64,000 nucleotides of DNA from Euglena gracilis (GCA_039621445.1 CP154954.1:13806387-13870386), one strand, 5' to 3'. Positions 9,979-22,946 are shown, counted from the first letter of the stretch. Notes: generated by a model from the letters alone, not told the origin. A program made the numbers and translations.

Positions 9979-11454
9979 GGGGGCGTTTGGCCGGACCAAC
10001 CTAGCCGGCTGGCCGGACCAACCTAGCCGGCTGGCAGACCAACCTAGCCAGCCAACATGCCTGCCCCCTAGCTGTTCGTCCAGATGAAAGCCACTTTCGC
10101 TAGCCGCCCGGCTATCCAGACCAAAAAATACGTCCGCCGCACGCAGTCCTGGCAGCAGCAGGGAAAAAAATGTGTGTGTTCTGGATGGGAATAAGTTCGC
10201 CGTGCCAAAGTTTGCTCGCACAAGGTCACCGTGCTGAATGTTCGGACCGAAATGCGGCCCGCCTGTTGGCTTTATCCCGTGGGTGCTCCGGACAACAAAG
10301 AAACCTGCCCGAGGCCTCCCCAAAAAACTGGTCCCCACGTGTGGCACCAAAACTGGTTCCCACATGTGGCACTGAAAGTGCTTCCCAAACTGGGGCAGTC
10401 TCAAATAATTCTTTAAGAACTATAACCAAGACGTGGGTCCCAAAATGCCCCAAGGTCTGGCCCAAGATGGCACCAAACTGGGGGGGGGGGGCTCAACATA
10501 ATGTTTTCAGAACAAGAACGCTACAACAAAGCCTTTTTCAAATGCCCTTGGCAAAAAAACAATCAAACAACCTTGTTGAACTGCAAAGGCAGAAAGCAAA
10601 GGTGAACATTGCAGCAAAGAAGAGAGCACAGTTTGAAGCAACAGGGTCCTGTTTTTTTATGTAAAATACCAAAAAGACCCTGACAAAAACACTTTAAAAT
10701 CCTTCACTTCATTACTCTTCGTCTCCGCTTTGTTCATCTTCTGCTTCTTCACACTTCAACCTGTGAGTCAAGGATGACAGACGAAAGACCAAAAAAGAAT
10801 TACAGTTTGAAGGCGAAGGAAAGTAAATTGGAAAGCAAGAAAACACAGAACGCAAGGCCAAAATGTCCCCAAGTCACCAGGCCCAAGACACAGAGCTGCA
10901 GCTGGAGCTCTGTGAAATGGCAGCAAAAGTTCCAAAACTGTAAAATGCGACCAGAAAACCATGAGAAAGCTCAGAAAATGATATAAAAACAGAACGCCCA
11001 ACAGAAGACATGCCATACAAGAGGGTGGGACTCAAAATTGTCACCCAGCGGACCAAATTTTGGAGAAAATGCCACATTTTTTAAAGTGGTCCAGATGCAC
11101 TAGAAAAGACCAATAGAATCATTCTTCAAAATACACTTTAAGATGGGCGTACCTGCTTCAACGTTCAAAAAATCTTTGCATGACTGCATTCCTTATCCTT
11201 CAAATAGCTTGTACCTGAAGTCAGAATAAAGATAAATAAATAATTCCAAGAGGGAATAATACTTTTCTGACACACAATTAGGAAATACCGGGCGTGGTCG
11301 CCTGCGCTAGCCCTTTCGTGATTTTGAGACCAACCTAGCCCTCCGTCCGTCCAGCCAAAATGCACCCTGTCCAGCCGTCCGTCCAGGTGAAAGGAATTTT
11401 CTCTAGCCGTCCGTCCGTCCGTCCGTCCGTCCGTCGGTCCGTCCGCACGCCTCC
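9979..11454. repeat. 1.5-kb dispersed repeat, copy A
   Basis: Matches 49537-51065 from GGGGGCGTTTGGCCGGACC to the terminal (TCCG)n-GCACGCCTCC, roughly 90% by eye, with an indel of about 50 bp near 10790. The two ends of the element resemble each other in direct orientation (10037-10122 and 11328-11440 share GACCAACCTAGCC, CGTCCAG(A/G)TGAAAG and CTAGCCG). Only short frames are present and no polymerase or transposase motif is visible. It could be a short LTR-type non-autonomous element or another repeat class. Confidence 0.75.
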
Positions 11455-13560
11455 TCTGCGGGCGGGGTGGCGGTAGTTGTCTGGCACTGGATGCCAGGCA
11501 GCGTCATGGGGGATGGCACCTGTCAAAAAGAAGGAGATGAGACGGAGCTATCTGGGCGAGGAACAATAGGGGTGCGGTCTATTAAGGAATCACGGACGAT
11601 GGGGCAGACAAGGGGGTCCTTGGGACCCGAACTTGACTGCCTAGCCCCCAATTGTCACCCCCCCCCCAATTATTGCCGGGGGAGATTAGGCATGGCGGGG
11701 GGGGGCTGAGTGGGGGGGCATGCAATGCATCAACCTTCATCACTTCAGCCTTCCTTTTCATCCATCATTTCAGCCTGCTTTTTTATGTAGGTGGCGTTTT
11801 CGGTCGCTATTCATCAATTACTGGTTCAAACTCGAAAATTTGACTTGACATGGTCTGAAAATGGAAAGAAATGCCAAGATTTGCGGCGAAAAATTTTTTC
11901 GACCCAAACAATGGCGCTTCTTTGCCATATGAATTTGAGCCAAAACATTGGTAAAAGGGGTTATTGCGCAAGTACAGGGGGTTTGAATAAGAAGTCGGTG
12001 AAAAGTTCGCGCCATGTTATCCCGACTGGGTTTATTTCCGCAAAGGGCATAGCAAGTGGCCAAGAAAAAACCCGCCTAGTAATCCGCCGGCATAAGCTCC
12101 GCTAATTGAGCCAGGCATCAGCAACAAACCCTTTGAAGTCAAGAATGAAAAGGCGAATAATTTCTTGTCCAGAACAAGGGGTCCCCTCCAACAATGTGTC
12201 TTCTGTACGGGAAAAAAATTTTCACCGGGTTTAACCCAGTGGAACTGTTGTGGGGGGCATGGTAATGCCCAGGATGATGAAGGTGGGACATGTTCAAGTA
12301 CAGATTGCCAACCCTCAAAAAGACTTTCAAGCCCTTCCCGTGACTTCATTTCACCTCAAGCATACACTCCAACAACTGATTGCCAGTGAGAAGTGATATA
12401 TGTAGGAGAGAAAAGTGCCTTCACTGACAGAGGTGTTTTGGAAAACCTCTGTCATCTCATCAGCGGGAGCTTCACAGTACAGATAAGATAACCGACATAA
12501 CCAAGTATGGCAGTGGCACGGTCATGTGAAGAGGGAATTAGAAAGTTTGATAAGCATGAACCGCGACACCTAGGAATTGTAGCAAACAGATATTGATAAA
12601 GACCAAACTTCAAGTATTGATAAAGTAAGATTACCAACGTCTTCACCAAGATAACCAGGCCGGATATCCACCTGTTGAGAGAAAAGGAGACAAGGGAAAA
12701 TTTGTTAAGTTAAAACTCGCCACCATGCTCGCGACCTGTCAAAAATAAGCCGTCAATTTTTTCTGTCGCCTTTTTCAGAAAACAGTTTTTTTTTGAATTA
12801 TTATTCCCCAGTAGGAAAGAATTTCATGGCAAAAAGGGGGGAGGGGAAACATGATTTTTTTGTGGAAGTAACCCCCCCAAAAAAACAGAAAATAATTGTC
12901 CTCACCCCACCATTTGGACAACCAAACCCCTTTTTGGCACCCAACGTCTAACGCACCTCCACACCCAAAAACGGCCAAAAATCTTGTCCTAAAAAAAGTG
13001 CCAAAATTGGTGCATTTCTGCAACCAAAACAGAATTTTTTGGCTACTTTTTTCCCCTTCAAAAATACCCCCGCCACCCCCTGGGGGGAGGTACACAACGG
13101 GGGGGGGGGGGCAGTCCCAAGAGGAATGCACCAAGCCCGGCAATCCGCAGGCTTGTCCGCCCCATTGTGGACCCCCCATTGTGTACCTCCCCCCCATAAT
13201 GTACCCCCCCGTTTTGGCCTCCCGGGGGGAGGTCCACAATGGGAGGGGATGGTGGCCATTTTGGGCCATTTTTTCAAAAATGGGCCAAAATGCATCCCAA
13301 AAAATGTAACGGTCAAGAAAATCCTAAACAAATTTGTTCGCCAGCCCCACCCCCTGTCCGCCGCCGGTCGCCCCCGCGACCGGTGAGTCCCGGTGGGCCG
13401 AGGGCCCCGGGGGGGTCCTCGCCGTCGTGGATAACCACCGACAGCAGGGGGGGTGGGTGTTTCCGGGGCGGGGCCTGCACATTTTGTGGGGGTTGGTGGG
13501 CTCAGGCCAACTCCCATTTTTTCACCGAGGTGTTTTCCCCTACCCCAGCCGGCGCGTAGG
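11455..13560. other. Intergenic or intronic DNA, no supported gene
   Basis: Mixed sequence. A hairpin GACAGAGG...CCTCTGTC is at 12426-12453. A cluster at 13080-13255 carries AGGTACACAA/CATTGTGTACCTCC inverted words with G and C runs, related to the TIR elements at 47.6 and 49.0 kb. A GC-rich segment at 13350-13480 includes GTGGGCTCAGGCCA, also seen in altered form near 4950. Nothing here is supported as coding. Confidence 0.45.
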
Positions 13561-13619
13561 ATCGTTTTTTTTAATGTTTTCCGAGAATTTGGTGAAAATC
13601 AAAAGATCTGCCATTTGCT

Positions 13620-13686
13620 TTGAAATTTCACTTTTCTCCTCTCTCTTTCTCTCTCACTCTCACACTCTCTCTTGCACACCTTGCAG
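13620..13686 (+). promoter_or_regulatory. CT-rich tract ending in a possible 3' splice site
   Basis: A 65-base pyrimidine tract (CTCTCTCTTTCTCTC and similar) ends CACACCTTGCAG followed by GGAAAAAC. This is what a spliceosomal acceptor looks like. I could not identify a convincing downstream exon, so its use is inferred. Confidence 0.3.
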
Positions 13687-14620
13687 GGAAAAACAACCCA
13701 CAACCCAACCCACAGAATTCTGAAACTCTGAAAGTCAGAAACTGAAAGTAGCTGAGTGTGAAGAATTGAAAACGAACTGTGAAATGTGAATGTGTGAAAA
13801 TGTGCAAACCTGGGGCAAGGAGGTGAGGCGGTATAGGGTACAGGGGCGGCGGTGAAGATGGCGTTGTTGTAGGCTCCTTCACTTGTCTCTTTCAATCATC
13901 CAACAATCTAATTGTCCACTTCAAAACCACCAACAGTGTAATCCACACTTCAGCTTCCCACCAAGAATGTCAAGGCCAAGTTCAATACAATACTATCCCT
14001 TCTTTGCCAAATAAAGGGGAAAACCCCTCAAGTTCTGTGAAAAAAGACAAATTTGAAGTTGCTTAGAAATTTGACCCGCTTCCAATTTAAGTCGCGGGTT
14101 TCTCTAACTGATTGGCTGTTACCCGCGACTTTGTAATTTGCGCTTTCTGGCAATTTTTGGCTGCCGTCGAAAGCCGGTGGCCAACAAATTCCTTTTGAAA
14201 AAAAAATGAAAAAAATGACCAATTGTGGACATAAAAATCACCCAAAAATGACCACTTTCAAACCAAAAGGCATTTTTTTGTTCAAAAATGGCCCAAAAAT
14301 GGGCAAAAATGATTACTTTTTGGACCCAAAAAACACCGATTTTAGGATGCGTGCCTCCTTTCTCGTGATGGGATGCAACAACATGGTTGCCGCCTCCCGA
14401 CCACCTCCAAAGTGGCATACTCCCCCCGTGACCCCCCTCGTGACCCCCCCGTGACCCGCACCGGGCTTTGTGGTTCCTTGAGGGTCTCAGGCGGCCAAAC
14501 TCGCACTTAAGGTTTTTTAGCTTGCATTTGAGCGCAAATTTCCAATTTTTTGAAACCTGGCGGTGAAACCACCCTTTTAACCCTCTGGTTCCGCGGAGAC
14601 CCTAAACGGTGGCGTAGGCA

Positions 14621-15094
14621 TTATTTGCCGACGTTGGGACACGGGGAACAGGCCCAATTTTGGTGTTTTTCAGCCTGTGCACCATTTTGAAGAAGCTTCA
14701 TAACCCTGGGTCTGAACTCCGGGACACGTGAATTTTCCCCAAAGCCGCCTTGACTGTGCTCCCTGATGGTGCTACACAGGCTGGGTGTAATTTGACACTT
14801 TTTGTTGCTTTTTGGGGGCTCTGCGAAGTATCCGCGAAGGGTGGCCTGCTGAGCTGTCCAGAGGGTGGACTCTACACACACGTTGTGAAAAGTTGGAAAA
14901 AAAACGTTATGCAATAGAGTTTTGATCCCTGGGTGCTTGAAGTGCGAGGAGCGGCACAGCAGGAACCACCCAGGTGGGAGGGGTTGGCGGGGGGGTTGAG
15001 GGCAAGCCCAGGGTCGTGTCCCAACGTCTGGTGAGCAAATCCAGGCCCCACACTGCCGGGCATAGAAGGATATAGTCAATGGCATTGCGCTCAA
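14621..15094 (-). CDS. Hypothetical 157-codon frame
   Basis: Minus-strand open frame with mixed composition and several Cys, His and Trp residues (for example CRSSHFKHPGIKTL). It is one of the few frames in 11-23 kb not made of homopolymer or microsatellite sequence. I recognise no domain, and no start context or splice border helps. It may be a retroelement fragment or chance. Confidence 0.2.
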   Translation of the reverse strand: MSAMPLTISFYARQCGAWICSPDVGTRPWACPQPPRQPLPPGWFLLCRSSHFKHPGIKTLLHNVFFPTFHNVCVESTLWTAQQATLRGYFAEPPKSNKKCQITPSLCSTIREHSQGGFGENSRVPEFRPRVMKLLQNGAQAEKHQNWACSPCPNVGK

Positions 15095-15822
15095 GCAGGG
15101 TTGGAAAGAAGTTAGAAGAAGAAGTTAAACTTCAACCTCACTTCAACTTCAACATCTGTTCAACATCTGTTCAACTTCAACCTTTTCCTCTCTATGGAAG
15201 CAAACACAAACAAAAAGGCTACATCCGAAGGGGCACCGAGGACTGGTTTTTGGGAAGAGAAGGTCGTATTTGCCAAAAAGACAGTCCAATTCAGATGTGA
15301 TTTCAGGCGGATCATCCGCCTCCAAAATTAAAGAAAATGGGAGATTTGGCACAAAATTGAACCGTCGCGGGGGGGGTCGCGGGAGGAGGGTCGCGCAGGG
15401 AACGTGGCAGTTTTGACGAGTCACATGTGACCAGTGTCACCTCACATACAACGTCACATGTAACTATTTTTAGAACTTTTGGGTCCAAAAATGGGGGGCC
15501 AGCAGACCTACCCACCCTCCCATCCCTTACCCCCACGAGGTCCAAAACTTTTCAGAAAAACCCTGCACACACAACATACATAACACGTCATTACGTTACC
15601 TGTCATTCCATGGAGCTGCTGATTGGGTTTTGCAGGTTGTACCTGTGACACCCATTTGGTTGTTCAAAGGGCCATCCAAGTTGTCACCAAGCATCCGAAG
15701 TTGCCACTCGTAGGCCGTCACTGGACAAAATCTGGGGTTGTCTTTCGTTTCGAGACCGTAATGTTTCAGCAGTGCTGCATTGAGATGGTCATTCCTTGCC
15801 TGGTGTTTTTTTCATGGTCTTA

Positions 15823-16060
15823 CCAACCCCTGGGGGGAGGGGGGTCACTCCATTATTCAAAAAACCATCCAGACACTTTTTTTCGGGAAGCCAGTCAGTC
15901 ACTGCCCTCCCGGGAGGGGGGTCGGCCACCCAAGAAAACCGGCCAGGCCACTTTCCAGTCACTTTAGGCCATTTTGGCCCCCCAAAAAAATCCCGGCGGC
16001 TTTGGCGCCCGCCACTTTTGCCCACACCTGGCCAACCCCAGGGGGGTGGGGGGGGCTTTC
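15823..16060. repeat. Dispersed repeat related to 42130-42400
   Basis: Shares a C/G-run block, then CGG(T/C)CAGTCACT, a second G run and TCGGCCAC, then a GGCCAAAA/AATTCGGCG-like tail, with the segment at 42.1-42.4 kb. It contains the word GGCGGCTTTGGCGCC, one of the recurrent small hairpins of the window. No coding content. Confidence 0.5.
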
Positions 16061-16486
16061 AGTGAAATTTGAAATTGTAATTTCAGAAAAGCCATGTGTG
16101 GAAATGATTTCTTCCACCGTCTGTGGCCCTGGCATGGCAGCCTCCAACGTATTGGAATCTCGTTTGTTCATTTTGTTTGCTGGATGAAATTATACATACG
16201 TGCAAAACTTGCTTGCCAACGGTTGCATCCCGCACCCTTTCGCTCTAAGCTGAAGATCGCTTGAAGCCCAAGCATTGGGGGGCCTTTGGGGGGGACCGGG
16301 CGCCAAAGGCGCCTGGTCCCCCCACCAAGTGCCCCCAAACTTGGCCTTCACCTTCCAGATCATGCGTGACGATGTACTCCTGTCCAAAAAAAGTCATACA
16401 TACAACACACATCATTTGGCCTGTCATTTCTAAAACGCAGTTTTTTTGCGGTTTAACCTGTGACTCTAAAAGGGGGTTTAAATAAA

Positions 16487-17940
16487 CTGCCCTCAATAAG
16501 TAGTTACAGCTAACACGCGAAAACGATGGCCACGTAGCCAAGAATGATGGCCACCTTACCAAAAAGTGTTTGCCTCGTTGCCCAGAATGGTGGCCACCAA
16601 GCCCAAAACTCTTGCCACCAAACGTGCCACTGGACCTGTAAATGTTGGCCACTTTTTCTGGAACTTGAAAAAGTTGGCCATTTTTTGGTTGTGTCGTATG
16701 TTGAATGATCCTGTGTCGCATGTCAAAATTTCACATAGAGGGCCATAGTGTGCAAATGTGTGTGCACATTGCAGTGGAACGGACCATCCTAACCCCCCCC
16801 CGGGCTATTAGGGTGCTCCAGGGGGAAGGAGGGCGTCTGGGCCGCCTGGTTTTTTCTTTTCGGCCGCCCATCTTTTCCGAATTTTCAGTCCAGCGGCACC
16901 AGGGAAACACGCCGAAATCGGGCCGTCGGGGCCGGATTCGGGGAGGGCGTGCTTATTTTTCAGGAATAAGGTGAGTGAGGACTGGCACACTGCTGCCCGG
17001 CTTCTTTTCTTCTCTCTTCCCTCAGTTTTTTTTTCTCAATGCCTGTTTGAAGGCATTTTGGTTTGCGTCGTGGGCGCCTCAATGAAGACATTTGTTTTCA
17101 ATGAGGCGGGCACTGTCCATTTGTTGAACCCAGTTGTCTCGGGACCTGTGCATGGGTGCAAGATGAAAGTTGCAGAGAAAGCAGATATTTATTTTTGACG
17201 ACAAGCAAGTTTTAAAAAATCTGGTACAACACGTCACTACAAACAGTTTTCTTAGAAAAATAATGTTTTATGAATGGAGGACTCTTTCAGTAGGTCCGAC
17301 AAGGTTTCTTTGTATTAATTAACATTCAAAAATGTCATATGTCATATCGTCACCAGGATGATAAAAAGAAGATTTTCAATTATTTTTTTTAAAAATCTTC
17401 TTTTTTATCATCCTGGTGACGATATGACATATGACATATTTGAATGGTGTTGCTATTTTCACAACATTACAACCATGTGCTTTGCACTTTTTGTTAACTG
17501 TGTGTCAGGGAAAGATTTCACACCCATGATTGCAAGGTTGCTGTTTGTCGGACCCCCTCATATGCCTCTGACCACTTCAACTGGGCACCGTAGTCATGCA
17601 CCAGCTTTGGAATGTTTGTTGCATTTGTGTTCCCTGACCCATGGCACTGCATAAAGGTCAATTTCTCCGGACGACTGTTGGAAGTTTTTTCAATTCTAGT
17701 GAATGACGCGCATTCAGGTCCCAGTGGCCGTGGTTTTTAGGTCCAGGGGCCCCTATTATTAGGTCACGTGGGCACTATTTTTAGGTTCCGTGGCCGCAGT
17801 TTTCGGTCCAGTGGCCATCGTTCTAGGGCCAGTGGCCCTGGTTCTCAGGTCGGGAGGCCAACATTTATCCCGTTAGCTGCAACTCGGTGTAACCTGTGCT
17901 CAATACATATTGTAACAAGTTAACTGCTTATTGAGGGCAG
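16487..17940. mobile_element. Foldback element with minisatellite-like arms
   Basis: The left outer end CTGCCCTCAATAAGTAGTTA (16487 on) is matched inversely by TAACTGCTTATTGAGGGCAG ending at 17940; CAGCTAAC and its inverse follow inward. Both arms then hold degenerate units of about 25 bp around GATGGCCAC and CCAAGAATG (16520-16680) and their inverse (17715-17865). Inside are a near-perfect hairpin (17323-17446) and unremarkable sequence. No transposase is seen. Confidence 0.6.
17323..17446. repeat. Near-perfect long hairpin, about 54-bp arms
   Basis: The left arm 17323-17376 (CATTCAAAAATGTCATATGT onward) and right arm 17391-17446 are inverse copies with one mismatch and one single-base indel, around a 14-base AT-rich loop. 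Such perfection implies recent origin or selection. It could be a short palindromic transposon or a small-RNA precursor. It lies near the middle of the foldback element 16487-17940. Confidence 0.9.
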
Positions 17941-20900
17941 ATTATGAGCAAAAACACCTTGAAACACCTTAAAAAGTCATAAATTAAAGCATCGCTGGAA
18001 AATTGTCCATCGGGAAAAAAATGGATGTTTGGGTCACGTTTGATGCCAGGATGGCCCTTGGACTTGCCTTGGAAAATGGATACCTTAAAAAATAGAAATG
18101 CCTGAAAAAACCTTAAAATGCCTGGAAAAAAATCCTTAAAAACTTAAAACTTGAAGCCTGAAAAAGCACCCATGATGCTGGCAAAACAAAAGGGGGGGTT
18201 TGGGTGTAAAATAAATGAACATTGGGCAGTGCTATTTTGAACAGATGGCAAAAAAATTTAACTCCACTAATCAACTTTTAAAACAGCTAAATCTGGAAAT
18301 ATTGCATCTTTCAAAACAAACAAAATACAAATGGTAAAAATCCGCAATGAGAAGCTCAGCCCCAAATCCACTCATCAGCGAAGCAATCAACTCGGTGGGT
18401 GGGTGGCAGAACATAATGAGGAGAAACCAAAATTTGCCTTGGCTCACATTTGACCAGACTGACAAACAAAGCCAACTGGCAGATGATGACAAGAGAGAAA
18501 CATGGCATTCACGCTGAGGATGAGTCATCAAAAATCATGATGCAAAATGAATGTGAGATTGCATGTTGACTTTTTGAAAAAAACATTTTGACAAATCGGT
18601 GTTTAGAAAAAACACCGATTGTTGTTTCTCGAACACTGTGTTCAAGAGGTATAGGCTACGGCACACAAGTCACAGTCACTCTGGGGGGGTTTGGCAGAAC
18701 GGACGAGGACCATCCAGGGGAGGGGGTGTCTGCGCCGTGCCGAGGGGGTCCATCTAGTGGTCGGGGTCCGTGCAGGTCCAGGTCCCGAAAAGGCCAAAAA
18801 TATCCCAGTACTTCCCGTTGAAATGAAGAATTTTCTATCCAATATGCCCCCAAAAAACTGATGGATACTTAAAAAAATTCGAAGAAATTTGGGTGGCCAC
18901 CCAGGTCCAGCCTGCTTTTGGTGAGGGGATATCCCACCACCTGCGAAGAGAAAAATGAAACATTGCTGTTGTTTGCAGCCATGAATTGTGCCATGAACCC
19001 ATGGGGGCGCGTTTTGGCCAGGTCCGAGACCCCCCCCCCCTTATTGACGTCATTGGAGGGCATGGGGGGTCCGGGGGGGGCAGCCCCTGGGAGGAGGCTG
19101 AAGGCTGACTAAGGAGGCTAGGCGCGCCGCTCGGGGGGGGGGGGTCCGGGCCCCCCCCCCCCCCCCCCCCGCGCTGCCCCTGCGCGGCCGTCCGTGCGGC
19201 CTCTCGCCCCCCCCCTCGACCCCCCCCACTGTGCCTAGCCTTTGCACACACAAGGGGGGTGTATGAGTCCCTGGTCGGAACCCCCACCTACGGGGGTCCT
19301 GAAAATCATAGTCGCCCCTGGTCGGCCCTGGTCAGCCCTGGTCGGCCCTGGTCGGCCGTAGGTGCCTGTCTAGAAGGAAAAAAAAAAACCCTAGGGGTTG
19401 GATCATCTCCAGCTTCAAAAAAAAAACCCGATAGCGTGTTTGTGTGTTGGTGTATCTAAGTTTTTGGTGAACCACTGAACAAATTGAATGAATCGACCAA
19501 TAAAATGTTGAAAAAATATCTTTGGACCATCGTACGCCATTTTTCGACCTATTAGCTGATGCAGGAGAACGGGGCCACAAACTGAGGTAGGTACACGGCA
19601 CAAAAGTGCGAGCATGCGTGGGCAGCAGTGCCGTAGTTTGTGTACACGGAAACGGCTAGTGAAAAAGACATCAAATACAAAAACAGAAGGCAACGCAACT
19701 CCCGGAAACAACACACAAAAAAGGACACTCATAAATTCAATTGCAATCAATTTTCGCAAATATTCAGAAATTTGTCCCTATCTGAAAATTGTTGCTTGAT
19801 TGAGGACAAAATTTGGAGAGAGGGTCAAGATGGGATGGGGGAAAACAGTTTTTAATCCCAAACGACACAAGAATGTTTCCGTAACTTGGACAGTCACAAT
19901 GGATCTCTTTTCATTTCATTTCTTATTTCATTTCCGGTGGTCATCTGTGGGTTGCTTGGATTAGAGAAACTACAACTGAAATTACAAAAAGGCGTCTCAC
20001 TTGGGTTGGAGCTCGATATTGGCAGGTCCCACATGGAAAAAATTGACTTTTTGCAGGCTTTTAAGCCTCTTTGCACTGACAAAAAAACTTTCAGGGCCAA
20101 ATCACATGAATGTCACTATGACGTCTGTTCGATGTACCCGCGAACAAAACACATAACATATCTTTGTAATAATGCTTTTGTTTAAGTTTTATGTTTGAAA
20201 CAGAAGTTTTATGCATCTGGAAGTTGGGGAGCACAAAGACCACCAGCCTGAAGGAGAACACCAGGAATTTCTCAAGTGATCACACAAGCACGGGAACATT
20301 TGCCTTGTGTTTGGAAAGTCCAACTCAGAGGGGCGGAGGGGCTTGTCTATGCTGGCGAGTCATTGGCTTTGTCCCGTTTGCGGGACAATGACAAGGACAA
20401 GAGACGCGGACGGCAGCGCTGACGACGCTGCACCTCTGAATGGCTCTCGGACCCTCCCCGAGTCGCTTCATTTCGCACCTTCCCATGCCATATATACATA
20501 TATACACATGTGAATATGAAAAAAAAATTACATATATAATGTGACATAAATTAATCCTTTTTCAAATATTATATATAAATGAAATAGCAATCGTGCACTG
20601 TACATCAAATAAAAATTTTATAATAACTTCCAAAAATATGAGTGTGTGTGTTAATTAAAAATTACTTAAAACAAAAAATAGAATAAAATAAAAACAAGTG
20701 TATTCTTTGTACGCACATTTACGCAGTGAGACAACAAAACAAATGCCATTTGCAGAACATCTTCCAGGTGGAGAAAAGCCACAGGGAAAGTTTGGGGGGA
20801 GGAGTAACATTCACCAGCAAAACCGCAGCAAGTTGCGCCTGGCGAACGGTCACGTGTGGCGGGGAGAGAACAAAAAGACAGGAGCAGCCTGCTTCAGTCC

Positions 20901-21325
20901 ATTTGTTTCTGTTTGGGGTGGAGGAAAAATGCAAAACAGAGGTAACCCAAATGAGCAAGCACATCCGCATTGGTGTTCCTTTCTGGCGCTTCAAATGTGA
21001 AACTTATGCCAAAATTCGACATTTCACCGCAAACATTGGTTGGTATTGGCTTTTGGTAAAACAGCGAAAAAGAAAGTCGAGCGAAGAGGACTGTGCAGTG
21101 AGGAGGAAAGAAGTCGGAGTTTGGGAGGACATGCACAGACCTCCAAGGAAGGGACGTGGCAGAACAGGACCAGTCATTGCAAAGAGGGGCCGCACATGGT
21201 TTGCAATGTGACATCACTGATCATACACTTATGAACCATAAATCCAGCAAAAGACAAATCAGAACACCAGCATTCCCAGCACGTATTTATATATGCATGT
21301 GTGACTGCATGCATGTATGCATGTA
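17941..21325. other. No supported gene; low-complexity patches
   Basis: Contains degenerate CCTTAAAA/CCTGAAAA words (18000-18160), long G and C runs (19030-19250), four near copies of CCCTGGTCGG (19316-19360) and an AT-rich TATATACA block (20490-20640). A plus-strand frame at 19886-20185 with a hydrophobic N-terminal stretch begins only at TTG and has no other support. I do not call a gene. Confidence 0.45.
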
Positions 21326-22946
21326 CCATGCCCCCCCCCCCATATAAGACCCCCCTCTGGCCGGCCGAAGGCCGGCCCTTTGGCCGGGACCGACCCCCCC
21401 ATAAAAGCCCCCCCCCCCATATAAGGGGGAGCACGCCGTCGGCCAGCCGTCGACCAGCCGTCGGCCAGCCGTGTGACTCACAGGAAAATGACCCGAGCCA
21501 CAGCCTTGCAATGCAGAAACATTTTCGCCGCCAATCTCCCTTCAAGGTCGTTTTCATCGTTGGTAGAGGCTGCATTTGTGCCCATTTGAAGTCATTTTTC
21601 GTCAAGTTTTGTCAATTTTGCCAATTTTGGACTTTTTTGACCAATTTTGACCATTCCACACCAAATTTAGGCATTAGGTGCTGAAATTTACTACAAAAAA
21701 GAGGTGTCCGAAGGTCCGAAGGACGGAACCGGCGTTTGGAACGCCGGGCTTTGGACAGAACCGGCGTCCGACACCTCTTGTTTAAGCCGGCGTTTTAGAG
21801 ACGCCGGGATGAGGACAGAACCGGCGTCCCTAACCTTCGGCCAAAGGACACTCCCAGGACCAATCTCCGACCACTGATCTGCAATGTCACACCACTTTGC
21901 ACCAAATTCCGGCGATCGCGAGGGTATTTCTGGCTGTGTCAATCGTCTAGGTATAAAAACACCCCTCGATCGAAAGCTCTTTTCATCAGACGACTGGCGA
22001 TCACCACCAAATTCAGCCACGTCGCCTGGAGCCCTTATTTTCCGTCAGTGGGGAATCCTAATTTCACAACTCTGATGCCCCAAGGCCCTTAGGTCGTTGA
22101 TTCGAAGGGGAAAAACGTTTCTGTAGTGTTTATTAAGCATCTTAAACCAAAAATCACTGAAAATTGCGACAAATTTCGACTCATATTTTGGCCGATCCGA
22201 CGATCGCGAGCGTATCTCGGGCTGCATGCAACGTTAGGGTACCAAGTTACCCCTCGATCGAAAGCTCTTTTCAACTGACGACCAGCGGTGCTCATCAGAT
22301 CTTTCCACGCTGCACGGTACTCTATTTCCAAATTTTGGCCAATTTTCACCAAATTTGGATATCCACCCTAGTGGTCCCCAGATGGCAAAATTCATTGTCC
22401 TTGGTGGTTGAAACACTCATACCAGCACCTCAGGGCCACTTTTGGGCACTTTTGGTGACATTTTTAGGAATGAAAATCTGACGCCGGGCTTTGGACAAAG
22501 CCGGCGTTCCTAACGCCGGGCTTTAGGACAGAACCGGCGTCCGGAAAGCCCGTGGGGGGGGGACGCCGGTTCTGTCCTGAGCCGGGCGTCTCAAACGCCG
22601 GCTTAAGCAATTTTCACCCCGAAATATACATTTGCCACTCATGCCAGCCAAAATTGTGCAATTTTCCACATGAAAATGGGATTTTACACCCAAAATTAGG
22701 CATTTGCCACTCAAAATTATGAATTTACACATGAAACTAGGAATTTCCTCCTCAAAATTAGGAATTTGCACTTCTAATTTCGGATCTGGCACGCCAAGTT
22801 AGGCATTTGTTACCCAAATGAGATAGGGAACCTGACCCGGCTTCCGTCACGCCGTCGGCCAGCCGTCGGCCAGCTGTGTGCTCCCCCTAAGACCCCCCCT
22901 GGTATTTTGGCTGCCGAGGGGGGGTCTTATATGGGGGGGGGCATGG
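21326..22946. mobile_element. 1.6-kb TIR element of the CCATGC family, TA duplication
   Basis: Ends CCATGC(n)ATATAAGACCCCCC and its inverse GGGGGGTCTTATAT(G)nCATGG are flanked by TA on both sides (21324-21325, 22947-22948) within TATG/CATG simple repeats. Next inward, AGGGGGAGCAC and GTGCTCCCCCT are also inverted, and CGCCGTCGGCCAGCCGTCGG is present near each end in direct orientation. The interior has two clusters of CCGGCGTC palindromes and a diverged internal duplication (21911-22010 and 22199-22295, sharing CCCCTCGATCGAAAGCTCTT). No transposase was found. Confidence 0.65.
21717..21838. repeat. Cluster of CCGGCGTC/GACGCCGG hairpins
   Basis: Words GAACCGGCGT, ACGCCGGG and GGACAGAACCGGCGTCC alternate, so each CCGGCGT is followed by its inverse. 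A second cluster at 22480-22610 contains a perfect 17-bp inverted pair GGACAGAACCGGCGTCC...GGACGCCGGTTCTGTCC. Both are inside the TIR element 21326-22946. Confidence 0.75.

Noticed and set aside
12775-13517. Minus-strand frames rich in Pro/Gly
   Set aside because: Overlapping frames on both strands in G/C-run sequence, with no domain or start evidence.
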